A stretch of 22,181 bases of DNA, taken from Branchiostoma floridae. Its lineage: Eukaryota; Chordata; Leptocardii; Amphioxiformes; Branchiostomatidae. The notes beneath the pieces were generated by a model. The model had not been told where the DNA came from. It ran no database searches and was given only the letters and a program-made list of their open reading frames with translations. The position numbers were made by a program, and so were the translations under genes. Shown one piece after another: positions 1 through 11,800 of this stretch. How positions within the stretch are numbered: position 1 is the first letter of the stretch; each line of letters begins with the position of its first letter. The stretch covers positions 19,543,966 through 19,566,146 of the forward strand of contig NC_049984.1 in assembly GCF_000003815.2 (NCBI RefSeq). Reading direction: 5' to 3'.

Positions 1-542
1 ACTCAACCTCTGCTTGGAGAGTAAATAAACGGCAGCTGTTCGGCGCGTGCCACCGGGAGTTGTACGTCCCCGAGCGCAGGGCGGTCATGTGCTCCTTGTC
101 CCTTTAAGTTTAAAGAACTTCTTGCGCCTCTTCCCCTGAATCTTCGCTCGAAGAAGGGTGTTCAGCGCCTGAATCGTTAGTAAAAATCTCCTCGTGTACC
201 TCTTTAAGCGGTAACTGATTCATTTTGGCTTAAACAACGAAATTGAAGCCAGATACACGAAAACAATGCAACTAAAAACAAACCAGCAGACGACTCGTAA
301 TTATCATAAATTATGCCGCGCAAAGTGCCACAAAATAAAAAAAAATGACCCTTCACCTCTTGTCTTGGCGCGAGATGCAGCCAAGTTACTTCTCTGTACC
401 AAACTTTCATGGTTTGAGAAACTTGAAATCCTTCTCGCGACTAAATGTTTACGGTGGCGATAGGTGCGCGTAAAAAAAGTCGAGGAATTACATGTTATCC
501 GTAATGATAAGTTCATTTTACAGGCATTACCATAAAAAAAGG
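1..542. other. 5' flank, no gene recognised
   Basis: I see no convincing coding region or RNA gene. The first ~200 bases are richer in CpG and GC than most of the window. That could mean a promoter or first exon of a neighbouring gene, but nothing shows this directly. The short open frames on both strands have no recognisable motif and no splice-site support. Confidence 0.4.
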
Positions 543-667
543 TGCTACGGCCGCGTGGTGCGTTGGTACACCCGATTCCTCGATCTCGGAAGTTAAGCAA
601 CGCGACGGTCCGGTCAGTTCTTGGATGGGGGCCGTGACCAACCAAGGACGACCGGATGGCTGTAGCC
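543..667 (+). pseudogene. 5S rRNA-like sequence (SINE head)
   Basis: About 125 bases align by eye with animal 5S rRNA. They include GATCTCGGAAGTTAAGCA (A-box region) and CTTGGATGGGGGCCGTGACC (C-box region, normally TTGGATGGGAGACCGCC). The 5' GCTACGGCC and 3' GGCTGTAGCC would pair as helix I. Several changes in the conserved middle, plus a SINE-like body instead of a T-run terminator, make this a retroposon head rather than a working 5S gene. Confidence 0.7.
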
Positions 668-829
668 TCACGAAGCTTTCCACGAAATCATCTTCCGGGA
701 GGGACGTCCGGACGTAAATTGGGGGTCCCGTGCTCGAGGAGGTGCCTCGACCACGTTAAACAGCCTCATTACCCTCACTTTGGGTACCTACTGGCTGCAA
801 AATACACCCGATATTATTATTATTATTAT
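543..829 (+). mobile_element. 5S rRNA-derived SINE (SINE3-like)
   Basis: The element starts with a 5S rRNA-like head (543-667). A ~140-bp body follows, and it ends in a short ATT-type simple tail (about 811-829). A 5S head, unrelated body and simple tail are the plan of SINE3-type retroposons, which are transcribed by RNA polymerase III and mobilised by a partner LINE. Both flanks contain the short A-rich string TAAAAAAA (533-540 and 835-842). This could be a target-site duplication, but it is too simple to be certain. The body contains CACGTTAAAC, resembling conserved SINE core segments I recall from other animals; I cannot name the domain. Confidence 0.65.
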
Positions 830-1580
830 ACGGTTAAAAAAAACAGGAATTACAGCATTCATACCGCACACATGCACTGCTTGTTTATCCTGTTATATAA
901 CGGGACATATTCCCGTTTAGCCGTTTCGGATCCATTATCAGAATGTGAACAAGTTTTGCGAAAACGCTATCCCGATATTATGCTAATCGAAAACAAGAGA
1001 GACAAACACATCGTAGGCGTACTTGACAGGGAAGCGACAGTGGGCTACCCGCCTTTCAGCTCCTGACCGCGAGGTTCAGATAAATTTAGAAAGGGCGCCT
1101 CACATCCCCAGTCCACCTCAACGGGCCCGGTGTACAATAAAGCAAGTGTTTAGCCATGATGTAAATTATAGCTAATTTTACGGTTCATCTATCACTGTCA
1201 ACGTGGCCTGACTTCATTCTTCAAATTTCACGGTTCAGGGAGAGGGATGTTACCTTTAAACAAATACCATATGCTGAAACACTGGTCCTCGTGCGACATA
1301 AATGACATCGGTTGGCGAGGCAGTACTCTACAACCTAGGGTTCTATCTATCTACTTGACAAAGATGTGCTCAATTACATCTGTTCGTCAAGGAGGAATTT
1401 TTGAAATCTTCAATTATATGGACAACTTTGTTTTTAACTTGTCACTTGAGGACACAAACAGCACTCTCTTAACACAAGAACGAATGTTTCATTAAAATAC
1501 AGTACTTAGGGGTTAATTTTCGGCAACTCTCGATCTTCATGTCTACCTTGTCCCCCCAACGACCTGGAGGTCAAGGGACT
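830..1580. repeat. Intergenic stretch with diverged copies of the intron-1 ~190-bp repeat
   Basis: No gene is recognised. Two short segments resemble the tandem repeat at 4150-5165. Positions ~890-955 contain ACATATTCCCGTTTAGCC followed by a GGATCC...GTGAACAAG stretch. Positions ~1430-1495 contain an ACTTGAGGACAC...CTCTTAACACAAG...GAATGTTTC stretch. The unit is therefore dispersed, not confined to intron 1. The rest looks like unique non-coding sequence. Confidence 0.4.
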
Positions 1581-1607
1581 AGGTAGGTAGGTAGGTAGGT
1601 AGGTAGG
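1581..1607. repeat. (AGGT)n microsatellite
   Basis: Six perfect AGGT units, then AGG, directly after GGGACT. Confidence 0.9.
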
Positions 1608-2042
1608 GGTTAATTTGGCCGGATCATATAGAACAAGCTGTAGGAAGGGAGACACATAACCGGCAGAAACTTTTTAGACAGCGAAAAGTCACAATCTTTC
1701 TATCCAATGACATGGGACGGTTCAATCTACATTATCAAAACAGTGGGTGGTGAAGGTGATCGGTTGACTCAATTTTTAACTGACAATTTTATCGCCGACA
1801 TTATCATATCATTATGCCTATCATCTTGAAATGTATACTTAGCTTGTAAGCAGAAACGTACAATAAAGGTCTTCATTCATTCAAATGACGTTTATTTATA
1901 TATTTGTCCTGTCTCCAGCGTGGCGACATGATTTACTTTGGATATTGGATTACGTGCCAAATAGGGCGTGGGAATCACTGCACCATTGTCTTGGAACAGA
2001 TGTGAAAACGTTATGCTGTTACAGAGTCAATCATAAAAAATT
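1608..2042. other. Intergenic, nothing recognised
   Basis: AT-rich sequence without coding potential, RNA gene or clear mobile element. AATAAA occurs at 1861-1866 (...CGTACAATAAAGG), but no gene ends there that I can support. Confidence 0.35.
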
Positions 2043-2139
2043 GGATGAATGAATGAATGAATGGATGGATGGATGGATGATGGATGGTATGAATGCATGA
2101 ATTAATGAATGCATGAATGAATGAATGAATGATTGAATG
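2043..2139. repeat. (GAAT/GGAT)n compound microsatellite
   Basis: About 97 bases of GAAT units interspersed with a GGAT block and a few GCAT and ATTA variants. The same GAAT motif recurs at 13629-13651 inside intron 8. Confidence 0.9.
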
Positions 2140-2630
2140 ATGTTTGATACACAGGCGAAAGCCTGGGATGACGGAGTGGTCCACAGGCTATGTACATTTC
2201 TAGATATGTTCTCCTTCTTAATTTCCCTCTACTACACTTTGGTTCACACATGCATTGTTTCTATATATTGGATTTGTTTTTATGGTTTGGGTGGAATTAC
2301 TTTGATCTTGGAGATAACATGTATGGTATTCCTTTACACTGTAGACTTACGTATAGTGAACTTGCCACGAACTCTTACTTTCAAGATTTCCACAGTAAAT
2401 TGCTAATGTACCTGGAACTTGGAGATACCGCGAACTCTTGTTTTCTGTGGTATTGCAAAATCAATTTCTTCGTGTAACAACTAGGACTCTAATCGTATAC
2501 ACCTGGGGGGGGGGGGGGTACAACGCTTGAAAATGATTAATGAAGGACATTAAATGTGATTCTGGACCAACCACAGTCTTATTTTGTAATTCCCGTGGGG
2601 TTAGGGATGAGAAACAGAGACAGATTACAA
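2140..2630. other. Intergenic, nothing recognised apart from a G14 run
   Basis: No supported gene. The overlapping open frames here are rich in hydrophobic residues, as expected from T-rich DNA, and lack splice sites or family motifs. A run of 14 G lies at 2505-2518. Confidence 0.35.
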
Positions 2631-2634
2631 AGGG

Positions 2635-2668
2635 TCAGTCTCATCTGGTCTCTCAATCAGAGAGGTTC
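2635..2668 (+). promoter_or_regulatory. Candidate Inr + DPE core promoter
   Basis: TCAGTC at 2635-2640 matches the metazoan initiator. With A2637 as +1, GGTTC at 2664-2668 falls at +28 to +32, the exact DPE spacing, and fits RGWYV. No TATA box is evident upstream. The implied 5' UTR is 83 bases before the ATG at 2720. The match is by motif and spacing only; no transcript data support it. Confidence 0.4.
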
Positions 2669-2719
2669 GAGAGACTCGAGGAACTCAGAAAGGGAGTGCG
2701 TGTTCAATTTCCGTAAGTG

Positions 2720-2843
2720 ATGGATCCCGACTTCTACGACGATATCAAGAAATTCATCTTGTCGGGCAAGTTCCCAGAAAATGTGAGCACCACCAAGAAC
2801 AAGAAATCCTTTAGAAGGAAGGCTAAGAAGTTTTGTGTGGAAG
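2720..2843 (+). CDS. Exon 1: start and basic N-terminus
   Basis: The ATG at 2720 has G at -3 and G at +4, a good Kozak context, and an in-frame TAA lies just upstream at 2714. It begins MDPDFYDDIKKF and carries the basic stretch KNKKSFRRKAKKF (residues ~27-39). That resembles the segment ahead of the zinc-binding domain in Ginger and KRBA2-like integrases and could serve as a nuclear signal. The donor is G|GTAAGT at 2844, phase 1, and it joins exon 2 in frame to give a Gly codon. Confidence 0.75.
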
Positions 2844-5800
2844 GTAAGTGTTGCGTTTCCTGAACACATACAAGACGTTGTGGAATCATCAAACATCGAA
2901 CGTTGACTTTGTAAAGTTGAATGGACTCATTCCTTGTCTTTAGCACCGCGCAGCCGTCCCAGCTCAGTAAGACGTCTGAGGACGCTTAGTTCCCGTTTAT
3001 AACCTTTATTCAACCTGTCACCCAGTAGACCGGTTTCGTTGCTTTTTCAGTGGCTTGAGTTATTGAATGACAAGTACGTGAAGTTCGTACTTATGTACCA
3101 TTCCAGTGCATGTGATGCCTTCCTTGACATACATCAAACACACAAAACTTGACGTTAAAAATTAATAGTTTCATTCTCACCGCGTACTAATCCATAAGAC
3201 GCAAGGTCGACGGAGTCTGGGTGACTAAAAGAACGATTAATTATGTCCAGATCGATGTCCATAGTATTACTTTTTACATCAATTTTGTACTCATGCCCGT
3301 GGCTAGGATTTTGTTTGGGGTTGGGGGGGGGGGAGTTCTTTTTAGTACTAGTACTTGTGGGACCATTGAGACTTCGGCGTGAACAATCTAGGGGGTCCGG
3401 GGGCATGCTCCCCTGGAAAAAATTGAAATTTTTGACCCTCTGAAACGCCATTTCCTGCATGTTGACGGGCAAAATTCGCTGGCAGTTAAATGGAATTTCT
3501 ATTAGAATACGCAAGGCTTCTGGCATAAGTCTTTGAGGCCGACTCCCGACATATTTTCACCATGTCCGACACCAAATCGTAATGGAGATCCAGGGAAATT
3601 TTGAAATCTGGACCCTCTGAAAAGCCATTTCATGCACTTTCTAGGGCAAATTTTGCTGGTAGACTCACTAAGATTGAATGAAATGCCTATCCGTGAAAAA
3701 TATAAATCAGTCATGCCTCTGAAAAAAAAATCTTGGACATGAAGAAGTGGACCTTCGAGCGTGAAAAAGCGGACCTTTGAGCGTGTGGGAGCGTGTTCTT
3801 CCGACCCTCCCCCCCCCCACCCCGGCTACGGGCATGAGTACTTGAACTATTCTACTATTTATTGTGCTGATTTGCGTGTCCACGTGGTTGACAGACTGTC
3901 AACCACGTNNNNNNNNNNNNNNNNNNNNNNNNNNNNNNNNNNNNNNNNNNNNNNNNNNNNNNNNNNNNNNNNNNNNNNNNNNNNNNNNNNNNNNNNNNNN
4001 NNNNNNNNGACACGCAAATCAGCACAATAAAGAGTAGAATAGTATTGTTACGGTAAGGTCGCCCTGTTACTTTGTCACATCTGATTTCGTTTAGTGACGT
4101 GGCCCAGTTTTTTTTTTTGCCCGATATTGGAATTGTAGACAGAGGGGAGAGATCTCTTAACACAATTAGGAATGTTTCGTAACGGAAAAGTCTCCACGCT
4201 AGACCTATATCCGCCATTGTACGAACCTACTTGAAGGGGGAATACATATTCCCGGGTAGCCAGGATCTTCGGTCCCCTCATCGGAAAGTTCACAAGTCGT
4301 CCTATGCTTCACTTAGAAACTTGGTTTAAACTTGACGGCACACCGCTTAACGCAAACAGGAATGTTTCTTAAAGAGAAAATCCCCTATTTTGCCATTGTA
4401 TGAACTATAATATAGCTACAGGTGAACTTACTTATCCTCTTCATCCCATGTGGCTGTGATAAGTTTCCTCCACTGGGGTCTGTTCTGTGCTAGGGACTGA
4501 GCAGCATCCCAGGGGATCCCAATGGCCTCTAGATATTTAGCCACAGTGCGCCTCCATGTAGTTTTTGGGGCGTCCCCGTTTTCTCTCCCCCTCAGGGGCC
4601 CAGTGTAGATCAACTTTGGGAATACGGTCGTCTGGCATTCGCAGTACATGGCCCAACCATTTCAGTCTTTTGATGGTAATTTAAGTAGACAACTGTCTTG
4701 TGTTCGTTTTTCTATACAGTTCTTCATTACTGATCTTATTTGGCCAGTAGATGTTACATATTCTACACAGACAACTATTGTGGAATACATCAATTTTCTT
4801 CATGTCTGACTTTGTAACTCTCCAGCACTCTGAGCCATACAGAAGGACAGACTTTACATTGCTGTTATACAGTCTGAGCTTGGTTTTCAGGCTAAATGAT
4901 TTGGATTTCCAAATAACACGAAGGCGACTAAAGGAACCTCTAAGGTGTAAAAAAACCCCTACAGGTGAAGGGGGATTTTCGGTCCCCCTCGTCGGAAAGT
5001 GAAAAAGTTTTCTTATTGTGCACTTTGGGACTTGTTTTCAACTTGAAGACACATCTCATAACGCAAACAGGAAAGTTTCATGTAGAAAAAGTCCGCTATT
5101 GTAGAAAAAACATTATATAAACTGGAAGTGAATGGGGACACATATTCCCGGGCAACCGTCGTATTCTGTACGATTGCGTACAGGGGTGGTACTTACGGAT
5201 TCATAAAAATTGCCTACGTTTTTGCAAGTAGAGTCATCACATAGTTACACGTACGACGGGTTTGCCCTTAGCTTTACACATCCATTTACCTCACCTGCTG
5301 ATGTTTTGATAAACTGACAATTTCGTGTATTCTGTAATTTATGTCAACTATTCAGACTTTTCTGCACTTAATTATATCTTTATTGCAAATTCATGCCCGA
5401 GGGCTAATTGCATACAGTGTAAAGTAGAAGTGGTATACATAAACATACTTAACAAAGAAATGATATTCATAGATAAACTAAAAGGGAATAACGTCTAAAC
5501 TAAATCTATTTCTACTTAACTTAAGCTATCTAATGGGTTTGACTTCTTTTCCGTAAGCAGTGGAAGATGAATTGTCCAACATTTTCATATATAATGGGGT
5601 TGGACGACTTAAGCAAGAAGATTGATTTTTGTTGGTCGGTAAAGTGATAAAAGCTTGGGAAAGTTTTGCAGATTTGAAGGAAAAGGTTATTTCTTTCGGA
5701 ATTGTAATATGAACATTGACAAATGAAATGTAGTTCATCTTCCACTGCTTTCCTTGAACAATATTTACACGTTCTCTCGACAACGAACAGTTTTTTGTAC

Positions 5801-8800
5801 CTGCCCCTCTCTATTTCTAATGAATGAGCACTTATCCTCATTTTACATAATGCTGATCTTAGCTCATAAACTGAGTGGTATAGGTAACTCTCCATACTGT
5901 ACTCAGATTTAAGTTTCTTATACAATCTTAACTTACCAGCATTAACAGATAATTGGTGAAGAGATCTTTGAATATACATGTCTGTTAGCCTTTTCCTTAG
6001 CGATACACAAACAATTGCTTTTTAAAAAAGGAATACAATACCACCAGAACTACTCTTAGCTTTTCTAGACTTAATTCTTGTGCTGCTAAAATAATGAAAG
6101 TCGGGAAAGTGTAACTCACCTGTATGCCAGGTCTCTAGAAGTGAAAAGAAGTCAAACCCAGACCTATGGTTTATAAAGTCACTGTCATCTAATTTCTTAC
6201 CCAGTCCATGAATGTTCCAAAAACCAAAACACAATCCAAAATATTTACAAAGGGAGTTTGAGGTTGCTTTACCCCTGCGAGTTATAGTCCGGTGAGAGAA
6301 GCAAATTACTTAAAGCCGAGAAGTCTCTCACTAGGTCCGAAAGTTGGGATGTGGAAATGGAGGTGGAGATTCAGTCCAGAAAGGTCAGGGGCCGAACCGC
6401 ATCCAGGGGGCACCGTAGGCCTCCATTACAGAGGGCTTAATAACATGTTCATGTTGATTGCTAATGCCCATATGTACATGTAACGTTATGTATTTGTTAC
6501 ATGCAGGAGAGGACCTGTGCTACAAGAAGAAAAAAAGTCAGTCTGTACTTCATGTAAAGGTCCTGCGCAAGGGGGAGACTGACGAAGTGTTCCGCCAGTT
6601 CCATGCAAGTGCCATGGGTGGCCACAGTGGAAGGGATAAAACCCTGGCTGCCATCGCGTGTCGGTTTTACTGGCCAAACCAGTCAACCGACATAAAGACA
6701 CGGGTAAGGCATTCAATTATCCAACAAAGTGTGTAGGATGTTGACTGTTGCAAAATGATGAGGATGAACAAAAAACAATTACTCTCATTGATTATGCAAA
6801 TATGGTTCTTATTTGAACGAATCGCATAAGTTAGTGGTTTTCTATAGGCTACGCCAAATTGATTNNNNNNNNNNNNNNNNNNNNNNNNNNNNNNNNNNNN
6901 NNNNNNNNNNNNNNNNNNNNNNNNNNNNNNNNNNNNNNNNNNNNNNNNNNNNNNNNNNNNNNNNAAATTTGGACCGACAGAGCGAAAAAAAAAGAAAGGT
7001 CCATCCACAACAAACAGATACCTGAAAACAGAATGTAAAACTATTCTGATTATGCAAATGACTTGCACATATGCACAATGCATAAGTGGTTATATACACC
7101 TTTAACTAAATTACCCAGGTCGTGATGTTGACAATCCAATAATTTATTACTTGCATGATTGGTATCTGCTAATCTTCCACCTGCCACAAACTACACATTA
7201 CATATGTACAGTACACAGTCCTATAATGGAAAACACTGTAAATATAGAATAGAATATAGAATATATACCTGCATGCTAAATATCATGGAAATTTATCGTT
7301 CCTATGTTCCGTTATGCTCATTGGAAGATTTTGACCAGAATGCCCCTGTAGTTCCTTACATCATAAGCTATCTGCAGCCAAAATATCAAGACAATAGCAT
7401 GTCCAGGTCAAAAGATACCAAAATCGAGGTTCTGCTGCAGTACCAAGGTCACACACCAGGGAGCTCAAAATTGACCCTGACCTTTGTCTTTCCAACACCT
7501 ACCCACATACCAAATACGATCCATCCAGAGGTTTTGGAGTTATGCTGACCACACATATGCGGACACACACAGACAGACACCCACACACACACCAAAAACT
7601 ATACCTCCATTTTTCACGGTGGTAATAAGAGGAATACACGGTATAGAGGAAATGGGGAGAGGGGCATGTTATACCTTTACCCTCCCAAATTTGTTTTCTT
7701 TTTTTTACAGATAAAGAACTGTGGACCATGCCTGACGACAGAGAAGATGCCAAGTGGCGTGAAAGAGCTCCACCCAATTAAGGTACTATTCATTTGTAGG
7801 GGAATTTGAACACATTTTCTATTGAACATTGAATAACCTTTTCAAAGCTATAAAAGTTACACCAGTATAAGACATAAAAATCATTCTTTGTGTTTGGTGA
7901 AAAGTTCAAATTATATTACTTTTGTTTGTGTACACATTTTGCTTGTCCAGAGCATTATAAATTGGCTCCATATTTCTTTTGGCTAATCTAAGGCTTAAAG
8001 TATCGTTAAGTAAATTTTGTAATGGAAACAGGGCTTATAAAACCTTTGTAGTATTCAATGTCCTGAAACTTAGTCCAGGATGTTTTACAGAAATAGTCAT
8101 GAAATGGTAAACAATTTATAATTTATCATAATTTTGACACAGGTGACAGGCCCCTGGGACCTGTTGGGGATAGACCTCACAGGCCCCCTGCCAGAGACCC
8201 CACGGGGGAACAGGTACATTTTCACATGTACGGACTACTTCACCAAGTGGGTTGAGGCATACCCAATCAAGAGCAAGTCAGCTGAGGAGGTGGCCGCATG
8301 TATCCTTAAGATCTACTATAGGCACGGAGCATCCAGAGCAATCCTCACAGATCGAGGAGGGGAATTTAACAACAAGGCTAGTATTTATTATTATTAAGGT
8401 CTCAATGAGCACATTTCTGTTCACACTTCAAAACACTTAAACATACTGGTAGTAATAAATATCCTACCATAAACAACATGAATCATATTATCAGTTAAAA
8501 GATACGGTCAAGATATGACATTTTTCATGATATTTTTGTAATGAATGCAATCTGACAGCCTATGCAATCTGTCATTCTCTCAAAAGTAACATGGCACGTG
8601 CTTTTTCAACATGATGAACAATTTTCTTGCTTTAGACTAGTGGCAAGTAAATAATGCCCAAAGGTACCCTTTTTTCATGGTAGGACACCTTGTCAACAAC
8701 ATCAATATGTTTTAATAGGTAAATTTTTAACTTAACTGCATTCTTGTTACTCCTATCCTATGGTTCAATGCCATACTTAAGCTTGCAGCATTGGTTAATT

Positions 8801-11800
8801 TATAACCTTTGATTTCCATAAGACACCTGCTAATATCTAAAGAAATCAATTGTTTTCCTAAATGTTTTACTTTGAAGGCACAGATTGTATAGTGCTGTTA
8901 ACACTGAGTCACATATTACCTTTGCCAATGAGGAATACAAATTACAATGTATGTTTTCAGTGCTTATGCCATGGTGGAGTAGATGTGGTGTGACAGTCTG
9001 CATGTGGGCCAACAACATAACTTGAGAACCTGTAGATTTTTTTAAATTATATTTATTACCTTTGCCAGAATGGCTAAGGTTATGTTTTGAGCTTGTGAGT
9101 CTGTGTGTCTGTCTGTGTGTGTGTGTGTGTTAACAGCATAACTCAAGAAGTCTTGGATGGATCCCGATAACATTAGGTAGGTGGGTAGGGGTTGGTAAAA
9201 CGAAGGTCGAGTTCGATAATGGGCCCCCTAGCGGCTTGCTAAGGTACTGCAGCAGAACCTCAATTTTTGATATCTCCTGTTCTGGACATGCTGTGATCAT
9301 GATTTTTTAGTGGTAGATAGCCCTCGAGGCAGAGAGTAAGTGCTGTGAGTTTGGGCCCCCTAGCGGCTTTTTTGGAACTGCAGGCGCCGGATTCCTTTCA
9401 AACTTTGGACTAGAATAACTCTACAACGTGTTGACGGATCGTCATGATTTTTGGTATGTAGATAGAATGAGTGATGACTTACATAATGGTGTACTAATTA
9501 TGCAAATCAACAGCTAATTTGCATAATAAATGAGGAAAATTTATAAATCCACTGCATTCCATGATAGGACTTTCAAACTTGCCACATATGTAGCTGGGAA
9601 GGAGAGAAATGTCAATAGATATCAATTATGCAAAAGGTTATGTTTTGGGCTTGTGAGTCTGTGTGTCTGTCTGTGTGTGTGTGTGTGTGTTAACAGCATA
9701 ACTCAAGAAGTCTTGGATGGATCCCGATAATATTTGGTAGGTGGGTAGGGGTCGGTAAAACGAAGGTCAAGTTCGATAATGGGCCCCCTAGTGGCTTGCT
9801 AAGGTACTGCAGCAGAACCTCAATTTTTGATATCTCGTGTTCTGGACATGCCGTGGTTGTGATTTTTGAGTGGTAGATAGCCCTTGGGGCAGAGAGTAAG
9901 TGCTGTAAGTTTGGAGACCCTAGCGGCTTGTTTGGAACTGCAGTCACCGATTTCCTTTCAAACTTTGGACGAGAAGTTGTTGATGGATCGCCATGATTTT
10001 TGGTATGTAGATAGCCTAGGTAAAAACTTACATAATGAGATACTAATTATGCAAATCAGCAACTAATTCGCATAATTAATGAGGGAAGTTGATAAATCCA
10101 CTGCATTCAGTGATGGGACTTTCAAACTTGTCACATATATAACTGAGAAAGATGGCAGAGAGTAAGAGGTGTATGCTTGCTAACGTCTTTCCTTGAACTG
10201 CAGTAGCCGGTTTAGTTTCCTACTTTGAAAGAGAATAAGTCAGGAAGGATGAAAGGATCATCATGATTTTTGGTATGCTGATAACTTAAGTGATGCTTGA
10301 TACAATTTAATATAATTATGTAAATAGGGATCTAATTTGTATAAGCAATGGCAAAATGTTATGAACCAACTCCAGGCATATAAAATAAAATGTAATGAGT
10401 AACACATTTATGTCTACAGACATCATTCTACATAACAAACCTGGTTTATTTGGCAAAGGTATGTGTTCATGGAACTCTAGTTTATGATGCAAATAATGAT
10501 CAAGATCTCTACGTTTCAATAGGTAAACACCCTGATATGTGAGGGACTTGGTTTGAAGCACAAAAAGACGGCTGCATACCACCCTGCCACAAACGGCCTT
10601 GATGAGAGGACAAATGGCAACATCAAAAGGTATGCTTGAATCAACACTAGTGAAGAGTCAGTATTTTTTTAATCTGACTTATACTGTACTTAAAATGTCA
10701 CATTTAGCTTTCTATTATGGTTGAAACCTTTAGGTATGTTTTAAGGACCCATGACTATCTTTTATGTGGCAGCATTTTTATATTTTGAAGGAGGAATTAT
10801 GATAATGTCAAGAATTCTTCCCAGCCCTGCTTTGGGCATGCTTACATTAAGTACAGTCAAACCTGTCTATTAACGGCCACATAGGGCCATTGTGGTCACT
10901 TTTTGTCGGTCCCTTGGAATTTTCCCATTGACTTACATGTAATCATAAGGTCTATAGCAGCCACCTGTCTAACGCGGCCATGGCCACACAATTTCCGTTC
11001 CCGTAGATACAGAAACACTACCAATTGCAACCATACCGTGGCCGTATGTCACCCTGCGCACAGTGCAACATCAAAGTGTGCGAGTATTTTGGTGGTAGCA
11101 GAAGGAACGCATGACTTGAACGTTCGAGTGCAAGTCTTTGTTGGGCGAATTTACCAACATTGCGGACGGCATTATATCAATCATTTTTGATAGATTTGAC
11201 TTTGGTTGGTGAGGTTACTTGGTGAGAAAGATCAGTGGATACTGAAATCATGTGTAACTTAATGCTCAGGATCAATCCATCAACATTTTCTCTAAGGTGA
11301 TCACCTGTCTATAGAGGCCATATTTCTCCAGTCCCTTGAGTGACAACTATGACACAGACCACGTCAGTTAACCTAGCCTGAAGCTGATTACATATCATTG
11401 TATATTAATTACAACAATGGTGAACATTTCATGTGTGTCAATACAGCGCCCTCATCAAGGTCATGGCTCAGTTGAAAGAAGAGTTGGAGGAGAAGGAGGA
11501 ATGGGACACCCTGTTGGATTCTGTGCTCTTTTCGCTCAGGACGAAAGTACAGTCAACCACAAAACACAGCCCCTTCTACCTCATGTATGGCAGGGAGGNN
11601 NNNNNNNNNNNNNNNNNNNNNNNNNNNNNNNNNNNNNNNNNNNNNNNNNNNNNNNNNNNNNNNNNNNNNNNNNNNNNNNNNNNNNNNNNNNNNNNNNNCT
11701 GGTGGTTTAAGATAACATAACTTTATTGCACAACAATTGTATGGGGTACAAAGTATGGCATCTGCATCATAACTACAGTTCTATAGCTTAACTTAAGGCT

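Larger units (their letters stand above)
2844..6506 (+). other. Intron 1 (3.66 kb), repeat-filled
   Basis: Donor GTAAGT, acceptor TTGTTACATGCAG. Its contents are listed separately: an inverted-repeat element, a gap-broken palindrome, a tandem repeat with a LINE insertion, and an internally deleted LINE. Positions 2844-3280 and 6240-6506 hold nothing I can name, although 6240-6440 may be the 5' UTR of the antisense LINE next to it. Confidence 0.75.

Noticed and set aside
656-1066. Open frame of 136 codons
   Set aside because: It starts inside the 5S-derived SINE and crosses its simple tail; there is no protein motif.
3761-4217. Open frames spanning the N gap
   Set aside because: The gap is translated as unknown residues, and the flanks are palindrome arms.
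8381-8386. GTATTT as the exon 4 donor
   Set aside because: It would shift the frame and hit a stop early in exon 5, losing the catalytic Glu.
6507-11598. Ty3/Gypsy retrotransposon or retroviral pol
   Set aside because: No gag, protease, reverse transcriptase, RNase H or LTRs are visible. The integrase is split by introns and followed by Ulp1 and UBA domains, which fits the Ginger group better.
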